This document shows, piece after piece, positions 20,421 to 28,697 of a stretch of 28,697 bases of DNA; positions within the stretch are counted from its first letter, which is position 1, and every line of letters begins with the position of its first letter. Origin of the DNA: Pleurotus djamor (Eukaryota > Basidiomycota > Agaricomycetes > Agaricales > Pleurotaceae). Below the pieces are notes generated by a model. That model saw only the letters and a list, made by a program, of their open reading frames with translations, ran no database searches and was not told where the DNA came from. The stretch covers positions 1 through 28,697 of the forward strand of contig JAPEVF010000591.1 in the NCBI GenBank assembly GCA_029747585.1. The letters are read 5' to 3'. The position numbers and the translations under genes are program-made.

Positions 20421-21397
20421 CGCGAGTTTAACCCATAGAATCAATGTGCTTACCACTTCCCAGACTTTCCAAACGCGCGGTTGCCGAAATCCGAGGAAAA
20501 GATAAGAGAAGGTCGAGTCTATCGGTGCGGCGTCCTCAGAGAGTCGTTTCGGGATACTTGATGGACAGCGAGAGGTCGAAGAGAAGAGAAGAGAGGAAGA
20601 TGGGAGCGGAATGTGGATGGAGAGGAAAGAGACGACGAAAACGTCGAGTCCATCGGCTCCAGAAAAAGAGGGGAAAAAACTCCGGGGGAAAAGGGAGAGC
20701 GTAAATGGTCCAGACTGAGATTAAATAGGCATTAGGATGGGTGTGTGGTGGACAGGGAAGGCATGGGCAGCGAAACGACGGTGGTGGTGGAGGAAGAGAA
20801 CGGGTTCAGAGTCCGATCACCAAAGTGGAAAGCGGCGCCAAGTGCATCAGGGGCTTGGGAGCCAGGGTTCACCGAAAATTCAAGTCCACCTCCGCATCGT
20901 CAGTTCCACCTAGTTCTTGCGTTATAGAAGTATGATATTGATGTACTTGTATGAGTATAACTCGAGCTGAAAGTGTCAATCAAGAAATTTCAGTCGCGCG
21001 AAGAAATTTTGTCCGACTCTGGCTTCCCCTTTCCTTCTCCTATCCCTCCTTCTCCTCCTCGTTCTTCGTCGTTTCTACCTTCCTCACCGCCGTACTCATG
21101 CACCAGCTGCACAATTAGGCGCCCGTAGTATACCAGAGACGTGGACCAGTCAGATACCGCCAGCGGAAACAGACAGGGATAACGGGGACCTCAATAAGCT
21201 GTCCCTCTCCTCGTCGTACTCTTCTTCGCCTTCGCTCGTTTCTAGCGGCGACTTGGCCCACTAGTGTGTGGGACCCTGGGCGCTAGAACCCTTCGCTTAA
21301 GTCTTAGCCGGTATGGCATCATTCTGCAGTTTTTTTTNCAGACTCTGGAACGCCATCCATTCGGAAATGCACGAATCTGCTTACCTCCCCGTCTCCC
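20421..21397. other. Purine-rich then pyrimidine-rich non-coding stretch
   Basis: 20500-20700 is GA-rich on the + strand; open frames there are Arg/Lys runs typical of biased composition. 21025-21080 is a CT-rich run. An N lies at 21338 after a T-run. No gene is supported; the right part may be promoter DNA for the gene at 21642. Confidence 0.35.
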
Positions 21398-21405
21398 TAT
21401 AAATA
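21398..21405 (+). promoter_or_regulatory. TATA box with CT-rich start region
   Basis: TATAAATA is followed by a strongly CT-rich tract at 21430-21510 (CTCCTCTCCTCC-like), the usual layout of a fungal core promoter. It lies 244 bp before the ATG at 21642. Confidence 0.4.
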
Positions 21406-21599
21406 GTGGCCTGGTTTCGCCTTAGAGTCCCCATCTCCTCTCCTCCTCTCCTCCACTCCTCCTCTACTCAACTCTCATCCTCTCTCTCTCGTCTCACTTC
21501 TCGCTTCTCTCCACTCATCCACCACTCCACACCGCCACTTCTGGCCTCGCTTTACCCAAGTCGTTATAATCGTCCAATCAAGGCTAATCATCCGTTTTC

Positions 21600-23090
21600 A
21601 AGATATTACCCGAAGACTTGGTACCTACCCCCCACAAAATCATGAATAACCCACCAACGACGAATCGTCGCCCCACGNATCGTCACACGCCCTCGCTCGT
21701 AGACTCTTGTTGATCCTTGAGCCGAGTTTGCGAGCGGCTAAGACCGGTTTTGAGTGCTACAGCCATCAACCACCTCCTCGCGCCGACTGGGCAAATCGAC
21801 CCCATACGACGTATTTGACGCCAGGAACACGGTGCTAGATGATATAGTAGTCACAGGTAAGCCGATTTAGCAACGTTCATTGAATACTCACCGTCCTAAT
21901 CATCACATTTCGTCATTCCGTCCCTCTAGGACAGAAATCTCGATTTCTTGCTGCTCGAATCTTGGAGGAACGGTCTGCTGAGCGGTTTACATTCATGGTA
22001 CGTCATCTTTTCGTCGTTTGGTAGCGTTTTCTGGGCGCTGACATGTACTTCTAGTATGTTAGCCGTCTATCTCTGGCCGCGCGGCCACAAAACTCTGCAT
22101 AACTCACCGACGCCGTAACGCTGGTTCAACGCAGCTATACCCTCGTGTTCCCGGGTTACACAGACACGTTCAGCCGAGTTTACAAAGGGCTACGCGGAGA
22201 TTATGGCATTTTGTTCCAAGGCTAGCCCATGCGCCGCAAATCTTGAATTTTCCGATTTCCAAGCTGAGATCTTGATGGAATGACTAGGTTCTTGCTGTCC
22301 CATGCAGGTACGTCGTCTATGAGCCGTTTGGTATTGCTTCGAGGAGACTGACATCGATGTAGGGACTGTTACCTTTGGATCTCCCCCCGGCGCACCACAA
22401 ATCTTCGAATAACCGATGAACGCCGAAACGCTCGCCAAATCCAACTATACCCCAATGGTCCAGCACGTAATCGTTACCTTCAGCCAAGTTTACGAAAGGC
22501 TCCGTCGAGATTTCAAATTGTCGACCGTGACGTCCCATGGACCGAATTTTCGAAAGCGCCGTGACCACGCCACAAACAGTGTAGTGACGATGTAGCATCT
22601 ATGCTGATCATGGGTAAGTGTTTCTGCGACTCTGGTACTGGTTATTTACTCACCTATTTCGACTTTTTCATCTTGTGCTGCCTAGGTCATCGAGGCCGAT
22701 ATCTCGACAACCACTCCAACGAGCCGAAAACGAGCGACACATCCTTGATGGTACGTCGTTCAGCTATGATTCATCGAGCTTCCAAGACCCTGACACGAGG
22801 TTCGCAGATTTCACCCATGTCCCTGCCCCGGGCATGGGACCTTCAGGATCACTCCAAAGCACGAAAATATCGATGGAAACATGTGTATTGATGGTATACA
22901 AAACATATGTGAGTACTTCTAATGATGGCAAAAGCCATATGGTACCGTGTAAGCAAGAACTTACCAACCCTCTCCCCCAACCACAGATACCTCTGTAACG
23001 CGTCCGCAACGTCACGCAACGGCCCAACGACCATAACCCCATGCTCGTACACACTCAGGCTACGTGTAGCCGAGTTTGCGAGAGGCTAGC
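21600..23090. repeat. Tandem array of diverged exon-like units
   Basis: Three full units and one partial unit share three parts: an exon ending in ATG or CAG before gtacgtc (21997, 22308, 22755), an intron ending TAG or CAG, and a segment holding CAAA/CAGAT-x(6)-TAA and the later CAGCCGAGTTT-like motif. Bases CCGAGTTTGCGAG or variants lie at 21722, 22174, 22482 and 23070. On the - strand the same segments start after AG with PLANSA or PFVNSA/LAE and run to a GT donor: 21737-21629, 22189 to about 22075, 22499-22373, 23085-22965. Confidence 0.55.
21642..22102 (+). CDS. Small 4-exon hypothetical gene in a tandem array
   Basis: Exons 21642-21698, 21763-21856, 21930-21997 and 22055-22102 join in consistent phases to an 88-aa frame ending TAA. 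All three introns have good borders (gtagac...ctacag, gtaagc...ctctag, gtacgt...ttctag). The middle reads TPYDVFDARNTVLDDIVVTG, and exon 3 reads QKSRFLAARILEERSAERF, a likely amphipathic helix. One codon contains the N at 21678. The last exons and introns recur in diverged form to the right, near 22309 and 22600. A TATA box and CT tract stand upstream. The opposite strand also shows exon-like repeats here, so the strand is not settled. I recognise no family. Confidence 0.35.
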
Positions 23091-23844
23091 ATTGATACCG
23101 GACGAATCGTTCGTAATATGCTTCGGGGACGAATTTGTGGAAATTCGATTTTTTTTCGTCCCGGGGAAGCGACGGCTTGGTTCGGGAATGCAAGTCGGTC
23201 ATTTATACGTTTGTTGTATGCTGTTCGTGACGGGTTCCGTTGTGTTCTAGGTGCAGGTTGGAGGTGGGGAGGGGTAGGCGAGGAGGGAGTTGGTTGGCGG
23301 ACGAGAAATGGCTTGTATCGCAAGGGAAGTGAGTGGACGGTGATTGTAGAGCGTACCTGCATGTATTGTAAGCCAGAACGAATTGAATAATGCTGTATAA
23401 GACTCACATCGTGCCATCTAGTCCCTCTACAAAACTCCATATCATCTCTATGCGCGGGAATAGGACGGAACCAGCTGAGCTTGTTCACACTGAAGGGAGG
23501 ACAAGGTGAGTGGGTTTGGATTGGAATGGAGGGATGGGAGCTGACCTAGTTGGAGTGTAGCATGGGAGGAATCGAGTTTGCGAGGTTTGTGTTGTGATTT
23601 GGTTGTGATGGTGGCGCTTCGAGCAGGGATGACAGGGTGGGTTTTGCGAGGTTTGCACGCGCACGGTGAGTGTTCAAATCCACTTCGAGGGGTGATGGAG
23701 GCGCATAGATGGGAGCTGGATGGGCATGGAATGGGCTGAGATGGGTCGTGAAGGGGAGGATGAAAGGTGTGGGGAATTGCCTAATCGGGAATTTGGAGGG
23801 GAAACGCCGCAACTGAGCGCTGTGTTTGGAGGGATGGCGAAGGG
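23091..23844. other. Region left of copy B, unresolved - strand frames
   Basis: Two - strand open frames (23060-23488 and 23546-23812) could be linked by an intron with a cttcag acceptor near 23488, but an in-frame TAG sits at the donor. Readable pieces are SWFRPIPAHRDDMEF and DLNTHRARANLAKPTLSSLL. A frame also starts at the transporter-like ATG at 23874 and runs to 23674. I cannot assemble a convincing gene. Confidence 0.25.
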
Positions 23845-23874
23845 GCGAATGCTCTTGAAGCTGTCTTCTGCCAT
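23845..23874 (-). pseudogene. Remnant of transporter exon 1 in copy B
   Basis: Reading from 23874, the frame MAEDSFKSIR parallels the true transporter start MTEDRFKNIR. Homology then stops before the first intron, so only the promoter and the first ten codons were kept. Confidence 0.6.
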
Positions 23875-24666
23875 GGTGAAGGCGGTATGCACGACAAGGA
23901 GGGGGAGAAGGAAAGCCTGGAACCCGGGTTATAAAGTCAGCATGAGGGCAGCTATATATACGAAGCTATGTTTACGTTTTCCCACTCACCAAGAGGCTTC
24001 CCCGCACACATAAACACCAAGTTGATTTCCCCGAGGGTAATGCGGGGTGGTCAGGACGAAGAATGAAAAATGGAGCTGGCTGAGCGGATGGCGGGCGAAC
24101 AGGCCCGGGCGGCCCGTCAGATTCGCCCCCTGTTTCTCCTAGATCAACAGGGTGTGGTCACCGAGTCTCGCCAAGTCGCAAAGGATGTCGTGCTCCAGCG
24201 TGGTCAAGGTACGAACGCATTAATTTGAGACGCTTGGCTAACTCCGTGCTGATCATGTCATTCCGGCAGCGAAGTGACTGCTGGCATCAAGCTCGAATTC
24301 CAAGTCGCCGCAACGATTGGATTGCGATTGGAAGATTTTGGTCTGGCCCACGACGGGCGCTATCAGGCACTTCGTCACCGCAACATTGCTCCAACAAGCC
24401 ATTTTTACAAAGTGACATCGCGTTACCAGCCAACCGTGGCCTATGAAGTTGGTTCTTGATCCATCCTTATGAATTATTGATTCTGAAGTCAGAAACTAGG
24501 CGAAAACAATCTTACAATGTCAGCGGAGGCGTCGAGGGTCGCCATTGGCTCAGCGACTTCCATCAAGATCCTTCCAGGAAAGATCTTGGATATATACCGG
24601 GGACTTGTAAGATTGTAATTGAGTGTTCGATGTGATTTTCGAAGGCTTCTTCCGTCGATCCCAAGA

Positions 24667-24930
24667 ATGAGCGTACCCAAGCTTGACCAAGACGTCTCGG
24701 GTGTTCCGTGCAATGAGGTGTGGTATTTGTGCGATTCGTGTCATTCGGCAGGACGTTTCTCAGGAAGGGCAGGAGGTAAGTCAGGCTGTTTCAGCGGCTT
24801 CGGCGGACCGTTCTGCCCGCTCGTCTCACCTCCACCGATCAATGAATTTGACTTGGAGCCCGAGAAACATAGGGCACGCGCTCACCTCGGGCGCATCAAG
24901 TCGATGGTCGCCTTAAAATATAACCATTGA
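24667..24930 (+). CDS. Small hypothetical protein, copy B of a duplicated start
   Basis: An 87-codon frame opening MSVPKLDQDVSGVPCNEVW, homologous to the - strand frame starting at 15116. Compared with copy A it has an insertion (CDSCHSAGRFSGRAGG) before KSGCFSGFGGPFCPL, and its C-terminal part runs antisense into block 2. A possible donor (gtaagtc, 24776) sits inside. GATATATACC lies about 75 bp upstream. The function is unknown. Confidence 0.3.
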   Translation: MSVPKLDQDVSGVPCNEVWYLCDSCHSAGRFSGRAGGKSGCFSGFGGPFCPLVSPPPINEFDLEPEKHRARAHLGRIKSMVALKYNH

Positions 24931-25514
24931 ATCGAAGACGGCTCGATCAACCGTCAAATTGCCATCTCAGCGTTTCAAACAGATATACCGCACCTGTATT
25001 TGACTCTGAGACACGGGGCAAGTTCAGTTTGGAGGTAAACTGAGTTTTGCTCCGATTATCATCCCTGCATCATCCCCGCCTGTTGAATATGGGGTATTGG
25101 GTCCGATTTATGTGGAGAAAGGGTTGGTGGCGTTTGATGCTTATTGTTAAAGGGCACAACATGGGCACTTGTGCAGGGTTTCGTTCGCTGGTCAAAGGAA
25201 CGCAGCGGGACGGTGGTGCGCACGGGACGGACGCGGTCGACATGACGAGTTCGAACAACAGCTTCGGTTACAACCCATTGTCTCGCATCTTGGCCTCAGA
25301 ACACTGAACCCTCATTTCCAGAAATGGACGACAATGACTTTCGTCGAGCTACAACACAATAGCCCTGGACCTTCCAAGACCCGTCAATTTCATAGGTACT
25401 TGCTCAAGCTTTCTTCGTCCTTTCCAGAGTCTCAGACATCGAACAAAAGGGTACCCAGTCAGACCTATAAGAAACACATCGTCGCTGGACTACCAAGTAC
25501 CTCGCAACCCCCTT

Positions 25515-26055
25515 ATGGACAACGTATACGACAAAGTCATCAACGCGGCTCGAGAAGGACTCGACGGCAACGCAGAACTTGGACCTTCAGCCCACTCTCG
25601 GCGCGTCATCTCAGCTCGGATAGGCAATCTGGACGTCGATATCCCTGATTGCGTGGCGGTTCGCATCCCCAACTTCCACCTCCAACCCAACCGGGAAACT
25701 CACGATCATCATCACCGCTCATATTCCCGAGATGATCACGGGCATCGTCAACACACTGGACAAACTCTAGGAAATAATACAAGGAGCCGAGAACCACAGC
25801 TGACGGCGCTGGCTGCTCGTAGCCAAGAAGCGTGGTGAAGTATTGAAGCCAATAGGCCATCTCCTCGTAGCAGAAATTCGGCAAAAAGAATTCAACTTCC
25901 GAGGACAGCAGGAGGTCTCCCATTTCCCCATCTCCGTACATCTCATCGGCCGCAGACTTCTCAACCACAAACTCAACTACGTGCTTCAGCTAGTACTCAG
26001 CCTTAAGTACCCGCGCAATCTCTCGATAATGGAAGAGAGCCCAGAACACCTCTGA
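25515..26055 (+). pseudogene. Decayed copy of the gene once divergent from the transporter
   Basis: It starts MDNVYDKVINAAREGLDGNA and runs through NLDVDIPDCVAVRIPNFHLQ in one frame. From about 25683 the better coding sense moves to the next frame (GKLTIIITAHIPEMITGIVN, then VAKKRGEVLKPIGHLLVAEI and LNYVLQLVLSLKYPRN), ending at TGA 26055. That second frame has two in-frame stops near 25770 and 25801. One frameshift plus two stops suggests a pseudogene. An unrecognised intron is the alternative. A 120-codon - strand frame (25606-25968) overlaps it. I recognise no family. Confidence 0.4.
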
Positions 26056-26877
26056 GGTCAACCATAGGCGAAGAATCACTTAACTGATGGGCTACCGGTG
26101 GTACTTAAATTCAATATTACCTGGTCGCGAGGAGTCAAACAAGTGACACTGAAATTTCAGCCAGTGCGTGTCATGCTGTGGTACTATTTAGCTGGACTCA
26201 AACAAGGAATTCACCAATTTCATAAACCGCTCAGGTTTCCCCCGCCAATGGAATACGGATCTACGTTGAATGACCAACTTATTACCCATTCAAGGGGAAG
26301 ACTCCTATACTCCTGTTTTCCCTTTCTAACGACCGCCCGCCATTTTTGCAGGCGCTAAACATCTTTTGTCCCCCTTCTCGCAGTATGTTGCGCCAATATG
26401 ATGCTCTACTATCTTCCTCAAGATCTGAGGCTTGCCTCTCGAACTGGTCCTGTACCGTGCTATGAACAGGCCATAGTCCTATCCTTTGGAAGCCACCTTA
26501 GACAATGGTCGACACAATGCGAGTTGACGGTGGCCATTATTATCACGAGGTATGTCGAAGTTACCCAGTGTCCACAGAAGTCATCTCATTGTCCGCGGGG
26601 TCTTTTGTCGAAAGGCTGATGCTCTAGAGTATTCAAGGCTGTCTTGGCCGCGCTTCGGAGGTGTACAGTGGTCGTGAACTTGCTTTGACTAGAGCTGGAT
26701 TCAAGGTGAGTACTAGCATTTTCAAGGAGAAACAACCGAAGTGGCTCATTGACACCTAGATGCGCTCTACCTATCATCTAATGTCCTGCCAAATAATTGG
26801 AAATTGGATGGCATGGCCATATACCACACCCCCACGGCATCTATCCCGACGTTGGGTGGGCTACCCTCGAATCAGCG
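26056..26877. other. Intergenic, no supported gene
   Basis: Only short overlapping open frames without splice logic or motifs. The right end holds the promoter of the next gene. Confidence 0.3.
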
Positions 26878-26884
26878 TATAAAA
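26878..26884 (+). promoter_or_regulatory. TATA box of the Gln/Tyr/His-rich protein gene
   Basis: TATAAAA lies 149 bp upstream of the ATG at 27027, leaving a leader of roughly 115 nt. Confidence 0.45.
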
Positions 26885-27026
26885 GCTGCAATCGACGGTT
26901 TTCTGTGGCTTCCACCTCAATCTTCTCGGATCTCTACCAAGTCAACCTTCTCACACGAAAAAACGCGAACTTTCTCACCTTTCGACGTGTCTCTCCATCG
27001 GTACATATACGGTTAAATCCATTCCA

Positions 27027-28066
27027 ATGGCAGCACCAAACAATGGTCCTTTCCGCGGTGGATTCCCCCCTGGGACTCGGCCGTCGATCATTGCTGGGTA
27101 CCAAGGTGCCGTCAACTCCGTTGTACCACCCCAAGGCGTAGCGGCGGCTGGCTATCATCAGCATCCCCATGGACTTGTCCCCCTTCAGTACCTACCACCT
27201 CAAAACCAACAGCCTCCAGTGCAAAATCATCAGCAGTATCAGTACCAGTATCCACAACATCTGTATCATCAAGCCCTCCCTGTTGCTGGTCACCCCCACC
27301 CCCAGTACCAGTACCAGTACCAGTACCAGTACCAACACCAGTACCAACACCAGCACCAATACCAGCACCAATACCAGCAGCTCCAGCCACAGCCACAGCA
27401 AACTTACGGTCCTCACGAGCATATTTTTGTTATCTCCTACATCCACCCCCCTGGTCAACACCCGGGTCGTTATCGTTTGATAGCGCACCGCAATTGCGAC
27501 CACTGTCACCCCCGCGATTTTCGCGTCCGATTTGACGTTGTTGCTAACAATGACCAGCCACCCCCACCGTATCCTGGGCCCCCTTTGGCCGCAGTCGCTC
27601 TCCCTCCTCGCCAACCTCAACAAGTTGGACAACCTGTTGCTGGGCCAGCTAGAAATCAAGATGAAGCTCAGCGCGTAGACCATAACGAGGTCTTGGAGGA
27701 GGGGGAAGTGCTAGAGACCGAGGAAGTCAACCATGAACTCGGAAATATCGCCACCGCTGCACAAGTCAGTGTGACTGAACCTGGCACGGTTGGTGGGGTT
27801 GGAGCCAACAGGAATGTGCGCTACGGAAATGCCAACGTCCAAGCCGGCATCGCCCAGGGTAGCGCTGACGTCCAGCACGTCAACGCAGCCGGAGGGAGTA
27901 CTCACTTCCAGGATGAGGGACGCGAGCCCGCTCATGGTCCCCAACGTCGCCCTCGTACTCGTGCTCCTGTAGTCCGCCCCCGTGGTGACCAACGACGGGT
28001 GATTGCTTACGTTTTCTTCTTTCATCTTCACCTTATTAAACCATATTGTTCCGTCAGGCTCGCTGA
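27027..28066 (+). CDS. Gln/Tyr/His/Pro-rich protein, probably disordered
   Basis: A long frame starting MAAPNNGPFRGGFPPGTRPS. The first 90 residues are Pro/Gln/His-rich. Residues about 92-120 are QY and QH repeats written by a CAGTAC/CAGCAC hexamer, giving a prion-like stretch. A more ordered patch follows (HIFVISYIHPPGQHPGRYRL, then AHRNCDHCHPRDFRVRFDV) with closely spaced Cys and His that might bind a metal. The rest is acidic, then Gly/Asn/Val-rich, ending in an Arg/Pro-rich tail. A likely last intron (27999-28057, gtgatt...cgtcag) gives 326 aa ending RRAR. Without splicing the frame runs to 28127 (366 aa) with an implausible Phe-rich tail. Such composition is common in RNA-binding or condensate-forming proteins, but no domain is recognised. 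Confidence 0.6.
27301..27385 (+). repeat. Hexamer repeat CAGTAC inside the coding region
   Basis: About fourteen hexamers of CAGTAC, CAACAC, CAGCAC and CAATAC encode the QY/QH run. The six-base unit keeps the frame whatever the copy number, so length variation between strains would be tolerated. Confidence 0.8.
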
Positions 28067-28560
28067 AAATGTTCGCCCTTTTTGTGCCAAATCGACCGTT
28101 CCCTGTGAAGGAATTGGATACGGTTAATCCACTCTTTTCAGTTGACCCTTAGCGTACCCTCTCTTTCTTTTTTCTTTCCTTCTGTTTTACTTACTTGCTT
28201 GCTTGCTTACACACATACTTCTTTCCTCCCCCATTTTTCATTTGCACTACAACTACATCCTTGACCGCGGTTTCAAGACCGCTACCGTGCGCGTCTCGTT
28301 TTCTTTCCGTACATATTTCTCCGTCATTTTTTATCCTTGCTACGGTGTTTACATATCAACATGCGTCGATGCTCCTGTATCACACACGATATATCAAGTT
28401 ATCTACTTACGTTTGTATCACCCTCGCCTTGAGTGAGATACACATAGAGTAGAGTATGTGATTGGCGACGCTAGATTGTCTCTTTGAAGTCTCAGTCTTC
28501 GTCTTGTATCAATCTCTCTGCGTCCTTCGACCTGACCACCTTAGGCAGCCACTTTTTTGG
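28067..28560. other. 3' flank of the last gene, T-rich
   Basis: TTAATCC-type T-rich DNA with a short TTGC microsatellite (28190-28206). The open frames are Phe/Tyr runs from T-rich composition. No gene is supported. Confidence 0.35.
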
Positions 28561-28561
28561 T

Positions 28562-28690
28562 ACCATTAGGTATATTAAGTATGTGGGGAATAATATACCT
28601 AATGGTGGGTCAAATTGTGGGCGCCGCCCAAGGCCTGGGGCATGCCCAAGGAGGTTGGGCATGCCCAGATGTCACAGGTATAGAGTGACA
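28562..28690. repeat. Three consecutive inverted repeats at the right edge
   Basis: First pair: ACCATTAGGTATATTA at 28562-28577 with its exact 16-bp inverse at 28591-28606. Second pair: GGGCATGCCCAA at 28638-28649 with its exact 12-bp inverse at 28655-28666; each arm also contains the palindrome GGGCATGCCC. Third pair: TGTCAC at 28670-28675 and GTGACA at 28685-28690. Such stacked hairpins are typical of a transposon end or MITE, but the window stops here. Confidence 0.6.
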
Positions 28691-28697
28691 TTCTTGG

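Larger units (their letters stand above)
23845..25565. repeat. Duplicated promoter region, copy B
   Basis: Partner of 13163-15573. Order here: block 1 (23845-24419), block 5 (24420-24508), block 3 (24518-24843, inverted relative to copy A), block 2 (24855-25232), block 4 (25251-25565). The identical core is 23934-24280. Directly after it, an open frame at 24274-24459 reads AGIKLEFQVAATIGLRLEDF and so on, more open than its copy A counterpart, but without an identified start. Confidence 0.85.

Noticed and set aside
20444..20704. Arg/Lys-rich 86-codon frame
   Set aside because: It comes from GA-rich composition; other frames are equally open and no motif is present.
21406..21645. 79-codon Ser/Pro-rich frame
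   Set aside because: It lies just after a TATA box within a CT-rich tract and is better explained as a 5' leader.
27112..27396. Gly/Thr/Val-rich - strand frame opposite the QY repeat
   Set aside because: Shadow of the hexamer repeat in the + strand gene.

Overview
The window looks like nuclear DNA of a filamentous basidiomycete, probably Agaricomycotina. The genes are dense and cut by many 50-80 nt GT-AG introns, several exons are very short, TATA boxes sit close to starts, and single genes alternate strand with no operons. Four ambiguous bases (9024, 19097, 21338, 21678) show a draft assembly. All gene models are hand-spliced from the sequence; no homology search was run.

Left third (1-10.7 kb). 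The 3' end of an unknown + gene (2-439) faces a complete 7-exon D-amino-acid oxidase on the - strand (734-2201). Two F-box-like genes follow tail to tail (2447-3680 + and 3860-5072 -). They are an inverted duplicate pair with identical intron positions, including a 10-nt first exon. Next come two related Ser/Thr-rich proteins sharing a PIRPILGG motif (6018-6641 and 7008-7613), a secreted Ser/Thr-rich protein broken at an N (8602-9345), and an orphan spliced fragment (10059-10365).

Middle (10.7-19.2 kb). A complete 13-exon MFS sugar/quinate-type transporter lies on the - strand (10757-13192). Its promoter and first exon belong to a duplicated region (copy A, 13163-15573; copy B, 23845-25565). 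The two copies have shuffled and partly inverted blocks and share a perfectly identical 347-bp core. A relic of a third F-box gene lies inside copy A. Between the copies sits an apparently intact 2,999-bp PIF/Harbinger transposon (16161-19159) with 37-bp inverted ends, a TAA target duplication, a DDE transposase and a Myb/SANT-like partner.

Right third (19.2-28.7 kb). An 88-bp-period repeat with a conserved AAAATGG...TATACAT core (19581-20420) is followed by promoter-like DNA and a tandem array of diverged exon-like units (21.6-23.1 kb), which reads plausibly on both strands. After copy B comes a Gln/Tyr/His-rich protein gene (27027-28066). The right edge holds three consecutive inverted repeats and may be the end of another mobile element.

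The most unusual content is the duplicated divergent promoter region, in which each copy appears to have kept a different flanking gene, and the 21.6-23.1 kb array. No obvious metabolic cluster joins the genes. The oxidase and the transporter are ordinary nutrient-use genes, each apparently standing alone.
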